Assembly (NCBI GenBank): GCA_902613185.1 | Contig: CACMGP010000002.1 | Span: forward strand, 223,378 to 287,377 | Length of the DNA: 64,000 nt | Origin: an uncultured Alphaproteobacteria bacterium | GTDB taxonomy: Bacteria; Pseudomonadota; Alphaproteobacteria; HIMB59 | Reading direction: 5' to 3' | In this document: one piece after another, positions 54,320-63,358 of the stretch | How the letters are laid out: each line of letters opens with the position of its first letter | Numbering within the stretch: the stretch's first letter is position 1 | The notes under the pieces: generated by a model | The model's database searches: none | What the model was told of the DNA's origin: nothing | Seen by the model: only the letters and a program-made list of their open reading frames with translations | Program-made: the position numbers and the translations under genes

Positions 54320-55576
54320 ATGCATTTAAACGAACTAAAAGATAAAAAACCTCAAGAACTATTAGACTATGCTGAGTCTTTAGGGATAGAAAATGCCTCT
54401 GGTTTAAAGAAGCAAGACATATATTTTTCTGTTTTGAAGAAATTCGCAGAAAAAAATGAAGAAATAATAGGTGAAGGTGTCTTAGAAACAATGCAAGATG
54501 GTTTTGGATTCTTAAGATCAGCAAATTCTAATTATCTTCCAGGACCAGATGATATATATGTTAGTCCAAATCAGATAAAGAAATATGGTCTCAGGAAAGG
54601 TGATACTCTTGAGGGACCTATCCGACCTCCTAAAGATGGTGAAAGATACTTTGCACTAGTGGAAACAAATAAAGTCAACTTTATAGAAATTGCTAAAAAT
54701 AATAAATTTAAAACAAATTTTGATAATTTAACACCTCTTTATCCAGAAAAAAAATTTAATCTAGAAACTGAAAAACCAGATATAGATTTATCATCCAGAA
54801 TTATAGACATTATTGCACCGGTTGGTGCTGGTCAAAGATCTTTAATTGTTGCACCACCAAGATCAGGTAAAACAGTAATTTTACAAAAAATAGCGAAGTC
54901 AATTGCTGAAAATTTTCCTGAAGTTTATCTAATGGTTCTTTTAATAGACGAAAGACCAGAGGAAGTTACAGACATGCAAAGATCTGTTAAAGGTGAGGTA
55001 ATTAGCTCAACATTTGACGAACCAGCTGCAAGACACGTTCAAGTTGCTGAAATGGTTATTGAAAAAGCCAAAAGACTAGCTGAGAATAAATATGATGTTG
55101 TAATTCTTTTAGACTCTATTACTAGATTAGGTAGAGCATATAACACTGTTGTACCATCAAGTGGTAAAGTCTTAACAGGTGGTGTGGATGCCAACGCACT
55201 TCAAAGACCAAAAAGATTTTTTGGTGCAGCTAGAAATATAGAAGAAGGTGGTTCATTAACCATTATTGCAACTGCACTAATAGAAACAGGCAGTAGAATG
55301 GACGAAGTAATTTTTGAAGAATTTAAGGGAACTGGTAATTCAGAAATTGTTCTCGACAGAAAATTATCTGATAAAAGAACATATCCTGCTATTGACGTTC
55401 AAAAGTCAGGCACCAGAAAAGAAGATTTACTCTTAGATGCTGGAGATCTCCAAAAAGTCTTTATTTTAAGGAAAATTCTATCATCCATGGGCACTGTAGA
55501 TGCTATGGAATTCCTTCTAGATAAGATGAAAGACTGTAAAACTAATGAAGAGTTTTTCAGCAGTATGAATCAGTAG
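54320..55576 (+). CDS. rho: Transcription termination factor Rho
   Basis: Hexameric RNA helicase that ends transcription. A 418-residue protein: N-terminal Rho helix domain (1-45), cold-shock-like RNA-binding domain with [17 protein letters not shown] (51-67), and ATPase with [17 protein letters not shown] (Walker A 178-185), [13 protein letters not shown], and [13 protein letters not shown] loops. Complete. First gene right of the candidate origin; the rho leader may extend into the origin. Confidence 0.98.
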   Translation: MHLNELKDKKPQELLDYAESLGIENASGLKKQDIYFSVLKKFAEKNEEIIGEGVLETMQDGFGFLRSANSNYLPGPDDIYVSPNQIKKYGLRKGDTLEGPIRPPKDGERYFALVETNKVNFIEIAKNNKFKTNFDNLTPLYPEKKFNLETEKPDIDLSSRIIDIIAPVGAGQRSLIVAPPRSGKTVILQKIAKSIAENFPEVYLMVLLIDERPEEVTDMQRSVKGEVISSTFDEPAARHVQVAEMVIEKAKRLAENKYDVVILLDSITRLGRAYNTVVPSSGKVLTGGVDANALQRPKRFFGAARNIEEGGSLTIIATALIETGSRMDEVIFEEFKGTGNSEIVLDRKLSDKRTYPAIDVQKSGTRKEDLLLDAGDLQKVFILRKILSSMGTVDAMEFLLDKMKDCKTNEEFFSSMNQ

Positions 55577-55578
55577 TT

Positions 55579-57732
55579 TTATTTCCAACCCTTTACGATT
55601 TTATTTTGACTTTCGTCTAATATCGAGAAATTCCTTAATATTTTAGGCCAGTTTTTTTCTATTTCCTTTAAAAAAGGGAATAATTCAGTTTCAGTTTTTA
55701 TTGTTTCATCTCCATCCCAATGTCCAACAAAGCCAATCGTATTTCCACACCAACCTATTCCATATTTTTTTAACTTTTCGATATTACCAAAACCATTCGC
55801 ATAATTAAAACCAACAAGATTACCAAGAAACTTATGTTCTTCCCAGTATTGTGCACAAAGTGTTATGGAAAATTCAATCTCTTTATAATTGAATAATCCT
55901 TCATACATTACATAATCTTTCTCAAAAGTAATTAGCTTCGCCCCTGTTAAATTAATACCAAGTGAGTCAAAATAAACTGGCTTTAACATGGGTTTAAATG
56001 AATTAACCCCTGTTTTATTTAATGGATTAACATTATTTAAAATACTAACTATTGATAAAAATTCCTCAGAAATATTTTTTTCATCATTTACTTTATTGTT
56101 AGTATCTTGCCGTTTAATATTTACGATATCTGTTTTATTAGATAAAAATTTACCTGTATAATTTTCTATGCCAATATAAGCGACATCAGCCTTTTCATTA
56201 GGGGTTGTCAAAAATAAACGGTAATATTGTCCGTCTTTCTCAAAAAAACTGGAAGCTCTTTCGCAACCATAAAGACCAAAATTTTCTTCAATTAATTTAC
56301 TTGAAGCATGAACAAAATACTCATTATTTTTATTTAAGTAAATTGAATTTAATTGTGGTCTACTACAAACACTCCATGGATTAAAATAACCTTCTCTAAA
56401 TCCATACAAATCAACCGTTCCATCTTTGTTTATATCAGCTTTCTCTATTCTAAATGCATCGTTAATTGTTGTTGGAATAATTTGATGTTTCTCGAAATTA
56501 CTATTATCCTTATTCTCAAAAATATATAAGAATGCTTCCTCTTTGCAATCACCACCACTTCGGTTAAAAGGCTTAGTCGAGTCTTTTCTTTTACAGACAA
56601 CCTCTTTTTCAATACCAATACTATCCATAAAACCATCATCATTAAAATCTATTGTGGTAGACATCCATGCTCTATCTGCCTGTTTAAATTCTTTTTTATC
56701 TGAACCCTTAACCCAGTAACCAGGCTTTTTAGTAACATCCCCTGTCCATATTAAGAACTGAGCCTCATCCTGAGGCTTAGGCTTTAGTTCATAACTATCA
56801 AGTTTTTGAAAACTAATTTTATTATTTTTGTAATTGATTTTTGACCAACAAAATGATGTATCACCTAAATTTGGACATCCACCAAAAATAATTGCCCCAT
56901 CTTTTGATGGCAAAATATGATTAAAGCCAATTTCGATAAATTGATTTGAATTTTTAGCTTTTGTGCATTTACTATTTTTTAAATCACAAATCTCAATCTG
57001 CCCACCTGGATCGTAGAAATAATCAATCACTTCAAGAAATCCGTCATTATTAAAGTCAGTGTACATTAAGTCATGAGAAAAATGGGAAGACCCAAATTTA
57101 CTTAAGCTATTGTCATTTAAGTCAAATATGTAGTTAACGTCTTTCCAGCTACTATTTCTATTTCTGCCATCTTCTTTGTTAGATAAATAAATTATTTCTT
57201 TGTTACCATCATTATCTGTATCAATTGTGTCAACTCTCCGTGCTGTTAATGGAAGAGTATAGTGGTAAGAGTCTATCTGATTTATTTTTTTTTCGAAAAT
57301 CATGCTTAGGTTCGGGATATCTATAATTGCTAAATGTGAAAATGGTTGTTTGTTTGAGCTTTGCCCCCATTCAACTACATTATTCCAAGTATGAGCTAAA
57401 ATTTTTACTTCGCCATTAATATCAATATATCTTAAAAGAAGTGGACTGTTCCACGTGTTGGTATCAAAATCCTGTGATTTCACCTGGTATTTATTAGAAA
57501 GTTCTTGAACAATTAGGCAATTATTAAGATTGTTTATTCTTAAGTGTTCAGTATCTAATTTACTACATTCAAATGGCTTGAATGATTTATTTTCACTTTT
57601 CAAGGTTTCTATATTAGTTGAATTTTGAGATGTTTTATTAGACTGAGAATTATCCACTTCTTCACCGTCTTTAAAAGTCAATCCATTAGAAATGCAGGGA
57701 AGTAGGAATAATAAGATTAATATTATTTTCAT
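55579..57732 (-). CDS. Large exported FG-GAP/VCBS-like repeat protein
   Basis: A 717-residue exported protein from ATG 57732 (TTG 57735 precedes it). Signal peptide MKIILILLFLLPCISNGLT. Calcium-binding beta-propeller blades of FG-GAP type: DTDNDGNKEIIYL, DFNNDGFLEVIDY, DFNDDGFMDSIGI, and DINKDGTVDLYGF. The C-terminal 180 residues form a separate domain with several Cys and Trp. Function unknown; possibly adhesion or substrate binding. It sits with a phosphodiesterase gene inside the otherwise conserved rho-mnmE stretch, so it may be an insertion. Confidence 0.78.
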   Translation of the reverse strand: MKIILILLFLLPCISNGLTFKDGEEVDNSQSNKTSQNSTNIETLKSENKSFKPFECSKLDTEHLRINNLNNCLIVQELSNKYQVKSQDFDTNTWNSPLLLRYIDINGEVKILAHTWNNVVEWGQSSNKQPFSHLAIIDIPNLSMIFEKKINQIDSYHYTLPLTARRVDTIDTDNDGNKEIIYLSNKEDGRNRNSSWKDVNYIFDLNDNSLSKFGSSHFSHDLMYTDFNNDGFLEVIDYFYDPGGQIEICDLKNSKCTKAKNSNQFIEIGFNHILPSKDGAIIFGGCPNLGDTSFCWSKINYKNNKISFQKLDSYELKPKPQDEAQFLIWTGDVTKKPGYWVKGSDKKEFKQADRAWMSTTIDFNDDGFMDSIGIEKEVVCKRKDSTKPFNRSGGDCKEEAFLYIFENKDNSNFEKHQIIPTTINDAFRIEKADINKDGTVDLYGFREGYFNPWSVCSRPQLNSIYLNKNNEYFVHASSKLIEENFGLYGCERASSFFEKDGQYYRLFLTTPNEKADVAYIGIENYTGKFLSNKTDIVNIKRQDTNNKVNDEKNISEEFLSIVSILNNVNPLNKTGVNSFKPMLKPVYFDSLGINLTGAKLITFEKDYVMYEGLFNYKEIEFSITLCAQYWEEHKFLGNLVGFNYANGFGNIEKLKKYGIGWCGNTIGFVGHWDGDETIKTETELFPFLKEIEKNWPKILRNFSILDESQNKIVKGWK

Positions 57733-57835
57733 CAATTTTTATAAAAAATAAATTAACTTTCTATTAACTATTTTGTTGTCCAATTTATTTTCTTCGTCAT
57801 ATCTTTACAATTCATAAATAATATAATTTCAAAAA

Positions 57836-58747
57836 TTAAAACCAATTCACACCTTCTTTCTCACATAGCTCTTTTAACCTCAAAGGATAATCTGTTATAA
57901 TTCCATCAACACCGTATTCTATCATTCTCAACATTTCATATTTTTCATTAACAGTCCAAACGTTCACAGGAAGACCTTCCTCATGAGAAATTCTAACCAT
58001 CTCTTTATCTATATCTTTACGTTTAGGATGCCATGCCTCACCGCCTAATGTTTTGATCAGCCTAGGTAACTCTCTGCTATCGCTATCGTATAAAGGCATG
58101 AAGTCTAACCAAGGAGATTTATCATAGATTTTTCCTTTAAGCTCAGATGTTAAATAGCTTCTTGAGATTTTGGAGTCAATGTTTTTTATTTCTCTTAAAA
58201 TTCTCCAATCAAAAGACGAGTAGATTACTTTATCTTTTAATTTTGTTTTATTGACCTCATCAATTATTAAACTTGCCATAACATCTGGAGGGGGTGTTAA
58301 GTTGTCTTCAACAGGTGTTGATTTAATTTCTAAATTAATTATCAAATAATCTGAAATATAATTTGATGTTAATTCAAGTAGATCAGACAATTTAGGGATT
58401 TTTATTTTACCTAAACTTTTTTGATTATCAAATCTCCTTCCATATTTAGATTTTTTATCAATTTCTCCAATTTTAAATTTAGACAATTCTTCATAAGTTA
58501 AATCGAAAATTTTAATATCATTATCTTCAATCCAATTACCTTGAGCATCCTTTGTAAGGGCTGGATTTAACCTAAAATCATGATAAACGACCGGAATTAA
58601 GTCCTTGGTAAGTAAGATGTCTGTTTCGTAAGCGCTAATTTTATTTTCAAACAAATACTTAAAACTCTCTAAAGTATTTTCTGGTAGGTCTCCCCTAGCC
58701 CCTCTATGACCATAAATTTTAATGTGATTTGGTTTTGTTAATATCAA
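57836..58747 (-). CDS. Glycerophosphodiester phosphodiesterase
   Basis: Hydrolyses glycerophosphodiesters to glycerol-3-phosphate, allowing phosphate recycling from lipids. A 303-residue protein from TTG 58747; motif IYGHRGARGDLPENTLESF with the catalytic His and metal Glu, VYHDFRLNP with the second His, and VNVWTVNEKYEMLRMIEYG and GIITDYPLRL at the C-terminus. No signal peptide, so cytosolic. Transcribed toward the FG-GAP protein gene, 103 bases away. Confidence 0.92.
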   Translation of the reverse strand: MILTKPNHIKIYGHRGARGDLPENTLESFKYLFENKISAYETDILLTKDLIPVVYHDFRLNPALTKDAQGNWIEDNDIKIFDLTYEELSKFKIGEIDKKSKYGRRFDNQKSLGKIKIPKLSDLLELTSNYISDYLIINLEIKSTPVEDNLTPPPDVMASLIIDEVNKTKLKDKVIYSSFDWRILREIKNIDSKISRSYLTSELKGKIYDKSPWLDFMPLYDSDSRELPRLIKTLGGEAWHPKRKDIDKEMVRISHEEGLPVNVWTVNEKYEMLRMIEYGVDGIITDYPLRLKELCEKEGVNWF

Positions 58748-58812
58748 TTGATTATTTTTTTGCTCTTTTCATAGGTGGACTAGAATAATTATAAACCTAT
58801 AATAACCAAGTT

Positions 58813-60138
58813 TTGTTTAATTCAGGAACAATATATTCAAACTTTACTCCTTTAGTGAAGGCCCCAGTTATTGGTTATAGAATTTCCGGAGATGATGTTT
58901 TGAAAATCCTAAAGAAAATTACAAAAAAAAATTTTTCTAAAGATCACTCTCTAATCCGAATAGTTAAAATTTATCAAAAAGATGAGTCCATATTGGATGA
59001 GTGTAGTGTGGTATATTTTAAATCTCCCAAATCCTTTACTGGAGAGGATGTCTGTGAAATTTTTTTACACGGATCACCACTAATAGCTAGTCAATTTGAG
59101 CAGTTATTAAAGGATCTAAAAGTTCCTGGCTTACGATTGGCAAAAAATGGAGAGTTCACTTACAGGTCTGTTCTAAATAGCAAGAATTCTCTAAAACAAG
59201 CTAAGGCTATTAATGGAATAATTTCCAATGAAAGCTTTTCAGGCTTAGAATATAACAAAAAACTACTTTTTGAGGGAGATATTGTTAGCGGTCTAATCCC
59301 TCTGAGGGAGGAAGTTATAAATTTATTCTCAGAAATTACTGCATCGATTGACTTCGTTGACGACGAGGACTTTAATTTTAATCAAATAAAGAAAAAGATA
59401 AGAAAATTTTTCACTAATTGTAATAATTTATTACATAAAAATAGAACAAATATAGAACAAAAAAATATATTTAGAATTATGCTAGTAGGCCCTGTAAATG
59501 TTGGTAAATCAACTCTATTTAATAAAATAATTGACAAAGATAGAGCAATTGTCACAAATATCAAAGGCACTACAAGGGATATTCTCTCAAATGAATTTAT
59601 AATTAACAGTAATCGGTTTGAAATCTTCGATACTGCAGGGCAAAGATATAAACAAGGTAAAATAGAAAAATATGGCTATAAAAAAGCACAGAAAATATCA
59701 AGGGAAATTGACCATTTTTTTGTTCTAATCGATCAAAATACTAAAAAATCCCATATATCAACACTTCTAAAGGATTTCATGATACATAAAAATTACAGCT
59801 TGATTGAGACAAAATCTGATATCTATAAATATAAAACAAAGAATATTAAAATAAATCATAGTTTAGAAAGAGATAAAATATATCAGAAATTAAAATTGAC
59901 TTCGCTTCATAGAAAATATGTCAAAAATAATGATAAAATGATCGATCTTAATCTGGAAGAAATCAACTTTTTGGCAAGAATTTTAGAATATGATCACGAT
60001 ATTGCTAATGAAAAGGATATTTTGATTATTGCACAGCTAATGAGAAATATATTAGATGATTTTTCTTTTGAATTTGGTTATATTAACAATGAAGATGTTT
60101 ATGATAGAGTTTTTAGCAAATTTTGCATAGGTAAGTAG
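58813..60138 (+). CDS. mnmE: tRNA modification GTPase MnmE
   Basis: GTPase working with MnmG in wobble-uridine modification (cmnm5U34). A 441-residue protein from TTG 58813: N-terminal formyl-THF-binding domain (GYRISGDDVL; FLHGSPLIASQFEQLL), G domain with GPVNVGKST (226-234), GTTRD and DTAGQR, helical domain, and the hallmark C-terminal CIGK (Cys438) needed for modification. The NKxD base motif is altered (ETKSD), a small oddity. Ends one base before mnmG. Confidence 0.97.
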   Translation: MFNSGTIYSNFTPLVKAPVIGYRISGDDVLKILKKITKKNFSKDHSLIRIVKIYQKDESILDECSVVYFKSPKSFTGEDVCEIFLHGSPLIASQFEQLLKDLKVPGLRLAKNGEFTYRSVLNSKNSLKQAKAINGIISNESFSGLEYNKKLLFEGDIVSGLIPLREEVINLFSEITASIDFVDDEDFNFNQIKKKIRKFFTNCNNLLHKNRTNIEQKNIFRIMLVGPVNVGKSTLFNKIIDKDRAIVTNIKGTTRDILSNEFIINSNRFEIFDTAGQRYKQGKIEKYGYKKAQKISREIDHFFVLIDQNTKKSHISTLLKDFMIHKNYSLIETKSDIYKYKTKNIKINHSLERDKIYQKLKLTSLHRKYVKNNDKMIDLNLEEINFLARILEYDHDIANEKDILIIAQLMRNILDDFSFEFGYINNEDVYDRVFSKFCIGK

Positions 60139-60139
60139 A

Positions 60140-61996
60140 TTGTTTCACGTGGAACATTATGATGTTGTAGTTATAGGAGCCGGTCATGCTGGAATAGAAG
60201 CTGCCAATATTTCTGATAAGTATGGCCTTAAAACAGCACTTATAACTAAAAATTACTCAGATTTGGGCAAATTATCATGCAATCCTAGTATTGGAGGCGT
60301 TGGTAAAACACACATAGCTAGTGAAGTTGATATTTTAGGAGGTGTAATTTGTAAAATTGGTGACAAATCAGCAATACATTACAGAGTATTAAATCTTTCT
60401 AAAGGGCCGGCAGTATGGGGCGTAAGAGCTCAAATTGATAGAGATTTATACTCTCTAAATATGAAAAAATTTATTAAGTCTTCTAAAATTGACCTTATTG
60501 AAGATGAAGCTACTAATATATTAGAAAAAAATAATAAAATTATAGGTGTTGAGTTGTCCAATATCGGAAAAATAAAATCAAAGGCGGTTATTCTCACAAC
60601 AGGAACCTTTCTTAATGGGAGAATTTATTTTGGTAATGAATCTCAAGAGGCAGGAAGAATAGGAAATAGCTCTTCAAAAGTTCTTGCAAAGTTTATTAAC
60701 AAGAATTTTAAGACAATGAGGTTGAAAACAGGAACGCCACCTAGAATATATGCAAAATCAATTAACTATGATGTTTTAGAACCCCAGATATCAGAGAATA
60801 ATGGTATATTTTTATCATATTTTACAAAACAAAATACGAACAAAAAGATTAATTGTTTCATTACCAAAACTAATAATAAGACACATAAAATAATTAGAGA
60901 TAACCTTGATAAATCTGCAATGTACTCGGGCATAATTAAATCGAAAGGTGTAAGGTATTGTCCTTCGATTGAAGATAAAATAACCAAGTTTGGAGATAGA
61001 AACGGTCATAATATTTTTTTAGAACCAGAGGGTTTAAACTCTGATCTTGTCTATCCTAACGGCATTTCAAATTCTCTAGATAAAAAGATCCAACTTAAAT
61101 TTTTAAAATCAATAAAAGGTTTAGAAGAATGTAAGGTAGATCAATTTGGATACGCAGTGGAGTATGATTCCGTTGACCCTAGAGAATTAAAAAATAATTT
61201 TGAAACAAAAAAAATAGAAAACTTTTTCTTAGCAGGGCAAATAAATGGAACTACAGGTTATGAAGAAGCAGCAGGGCAGGGTATCTTTGCTGCTATTAAT
61301 GCTGCAATAAAAATAAAAAAAATAAAATTTAGTAAAGAAGTTTTTGAAAGAGATAACAGTTATATCGGTGTCTTGGTTGATGACCTAACAAAATTAGGAG
61401 TTACTGAGCCGTATCGTATGTTCACATCTAGAGCAGAGAATAGGTTAAAGCTAAGAACAGATAATTCTTATGAACGATTTTCAAAAATTATCAATTCTAA
61501 AATTTTTAATAAAATTGAGTACACTTTGATTTCTAAAAATATCAATGAAGAAAGAAAGATATTAGATAAGTTAAAATTACTTAAATATTCACCCAATGAC
61601 CTGATGAAAAAAAATATAAAAGTAAAAAAAGATGGTAAGGTAAGAAATGGTTTTGAGATTTTAAAATTCTTAGACCCCTCTCCAAAAAAATTCAAAAAAT
61701 TTTTCAATCTCACTATAAGCCAAAAATTATTAACTAAATTATATTTTGACTCAAAGTATGACGTTTTTTATGAGAGAGAAAAAAAATCGTTTGATCAACT
61801 CAATAAGAATAAAAATATGAAATTAACTAATATTGATTTCAATAAGATCCCTTCTTTATCTAAAGAAATTCTTGAAAAATTAAATAAACATAAACCTGAA
61901 AATTTATATGATGCTGGTAAAATTTCAGGTATAACACCTAGCGCACTCTTTCAAATAGTCAAACACAAAAAAGTCAAGGGAACTAAAGTTGCTTAA
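60140..61996 (+). CDS. mnmG: tRNA uridine-5-carboxymethylaminomethyl(34) synthesis enzyme MnmG
   Basis: FAD enzyme partner of MnmE. A 618-residue protein: VVVIGAGHAGIEAA FAD site, NPSIGGVGKTHIASEVDILG, and YRVLNLSKGPAVWGVRAQID, RLKTGTPPR, LAGQINGTTGYEEAAGQG. TTG 60140 is chosen; GTG 60149 is an alternative. The first codons (FHVEH) coincide with a parS-like palindrome, so the sequence serves both a coding and a centromere-like role. Overlaps rsmG by 8 bases. Confidence 0.97.
   Translation: MFHVEHYDVVVIGAGHAGIEAANISDKYGLKTALITKNYSDLGKLSCNPSIGGVGKTHIASEVDILGGVICKIGDKSAIHYRVLNLSKGPAVWGVRAQIDRDLYSLNMKKFIKSSKIDLIEDEATNILEKNNKIIGVELSNIGKIKSKAVILTTGTFLNGRIYFGNESQEAGRIGNSSSKVLAKFINKNFKTMRLKTGTPPRIYAKSINYDVLEPQISENNGIFLSYFTKQNTNKKINCFITKTNNKTHKIIRDNLDKSAMYSGIIKSKGVRYCPSIEDKITKFGDRNGHNIFLEPEGLNSDLVYPNGISNSLDKKIQLKFLKSIKGLEECKVDQFGYAVEYDSVDPRELKNNFETKKIENFFLAGQINGTTGYEEAAGQGIFAAINAAIKIKKIKFSKEVFERDNSYIGVLVDDLTKLGVTEPYRMFTSRAENRLKLRTDNSYERFSKIINSKIFNKIEYTLISKNINEERKILDKLKLLKYSPNDLMKKNIKVKKDGKVRNGFEILKFLDPSPKKFKKFFNLTISQKLLTKLYFDSKYDVFYEREKKSFDQLNKNKNMKLTNIDFNKIPSLSKEILEKLNKHKPENLYDAGKISGITPSALFQIVKHKKVKGTKVA
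60141..60156. promoter_or_regulatory. parS: parS-like ParB-binding site
   Basis: TGTTTCACGTGGAACA differs from the universal parS consensus TGTTTCACGTGAAACA at one base; its core is palindromic. ParB spreads from such sites to segregate the chromosome. It covers the mnmG start codon and sits about 3.2 kb from parB and 6 kb from the candidate origin, as expected for an origin-proximal centromere. Confidence 0.85.
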
Positions 61997-62594
61997 TGAC
62001 AAGTTAGTGAAATTTTGTGATGATAATTTTGATGATGGAAAATTAATTTTAACCAAACTTTCTGAGTATAAAAAAATATTACTCAAAGAAAATGAGACCA
62101 TGAACTTAATAGGCAAAAGCACAATAATCGATTTAGACGAACGACACTTTTTAGATTGTATACAACTTGTCAAATATCTGCCTCGCCATGAAAAGTCCGT
62201 AATGGATATCGGAACAGGTGCAGGGCTACCAGGGATTATTTTGTCAATAATAGGCTTTAAAAACCTTCATTTAGTTGAAAAATCGCCAAAGAAATCATCT
62301 TTTTTAGAAAATTGCAAATTAAGACTAGGACTAAACTATGTTGTACATAATAAATCGATATCAGAAATATCAAACCTTAACATTGACTATGTAACAGCAC
62401 GCGCCTTTGCTTCAATTGAAAAAATTATATCTATGACTAAAAAAATAATTAACAAACAAACAAAGTTTATATTGCTTAAAGGAAAAACCTATCTAACAGA
62501 GCTTGAAACAATTAATCCACAAAAGTATTTTTGGGAGACACATTCAAGCATTACTTCAAGTGAATCAAAAATAATAATCATGACTGCAAAATGA
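61989..62594 (+). CDS. rsmG: 16S rRNA (guanine527-N7)-methyltransferase
   Basis: SAM-dependent enzyme (GidB). A 201-residue protein from TTG 61989, overlapping the mnmG stop by 8 bases. Motifs: ETMNLIGKSTIIDLDERHFLD at the front, SAM loop VMDIGTGAGLPGI, LVEKSPKKSSFLENC, and VTARAFASIEKI. Overlaps parA by 4 bases in the operon mnmE-mnmG-rsmG-parA-parB. Confidence 0.96.
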   Translation: MLNDKLVKFCDDNFDDGKLILTKLSEYKKILLKENETMNLIGKSTIIDLDERHFLDCIQLVKYLPRHEKSVMDIGTGAGLPGIILSIIGFKNLHLVEKSPKKSSFLENCKLRLGLNYVVHNKSISEISNLNIDYVTARAFASIEKIISMTKKIINKQTKFILLKGKTYLTELETINPQKYFWETHSSITSSESKIIIMTAK

Positions 62595-63358
62595 TTATTA
62601 CTATAGCTAATCAAAAAGGAGGAGTTGGGAAAACAACAACTGTTGTCAATCTGGCAACTGCTTTGGCCTCAATCGATAAAAAAGTTTTAGTTATTGATAT
62701 GGATCCACAATATAACTCATCAATGTCATTTAATGCTTACAACGCTAAATTATCTATATATAGAGTCTTTAGTAACGAGGTAAACATTGAAGATACTATA
62801 CAAAAGTCTCAAATACCAAATTTAAACGTTATTTCTGCTTGTGAGGACCTCGCAGCCGCAGAGTACGAGTTAGCTGATGATGAAAATAGGAATTTTCTAT
62901 TAAAAAATTACATAAATAAAATTAAAAATAATTATGAATATATTTTTATTGATACACCGCCTACATTAGGCTTATTAACAGTGAGTTCTTTAACCGCTAG
63001 TGGAGAGGTATTAATACCAGTCCAGTGTGAATTTTTTGCCTTAGAGGGATTATCTAAATTAATCAAAACAATAGAATTAGTAAAAAAAAATTTAAATATA
63101 AACCTTAAACTAAACGGTATAATTTTAACAATGTATGATAAAAGAAATTCTTTATCATCATTAATTGAAAAAGAAGCTAGAGAATATTTTGATACAAGTG
63201 TATATAAATTCAATGTTCCTAGAAATGTAACTTTGTCTGAAGCACCGAGTCACGGACTTCCGGCAATTATTTATGATTTAAAGTGTAGTGGGTCTCAAGC
63301 ATATATAGCTTTGGCGAAAGAATTTTTAGAAAGGAGTAAATTTAATGGCAGTCAATAA
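62591..63358 (+). CDS. parA: Chromosome-partitioning ATPase ParA
   Basis: Walker-type ATPase driving ParB-parS segregation. A 255-residue protein: deviant Walker A KGGVGKTT (9-16), VIDMDPQYNSS (Walker A' Asp), YIFIDTPPTLGLLT, and C-terminal EAPSHGLPAIIYD. Typical chromosomal ParA/Soj length with no N-terminal DNA-binding domain. Overlaps parB by 14 bases. Confidence 0.97.
   Translation: MIITIANQKGGVGKTTTVVNLATALASIDKKVLVIDMDPQYNSSMSFNAYNAKLSIYRVFSNEVNIEDTIQKSQIPNLNVISACEDLAAAEYELADDENRNFLLKNYINKIKNNYEYIFIDTPPTLGLLTVSSLTASGEVLIPVQCEFFALEGLSKLIKTIELVKKNLNINLKLNGIILTMYDKRNSLSSLIEKEAREYFDTSVYKFNVPRNVTLSEAPSHGLPAIIYDLKCSGSQAYIALAKEFLERSKFNGSQ

Noticed and set aside
57447-57462. TGTTCCACGTGTTGGT as a second parS site
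   Set aside because: Only the left half matches the consensus; the right half has several mismatches and the stretch is explained as codons of the FG-GAP protein.
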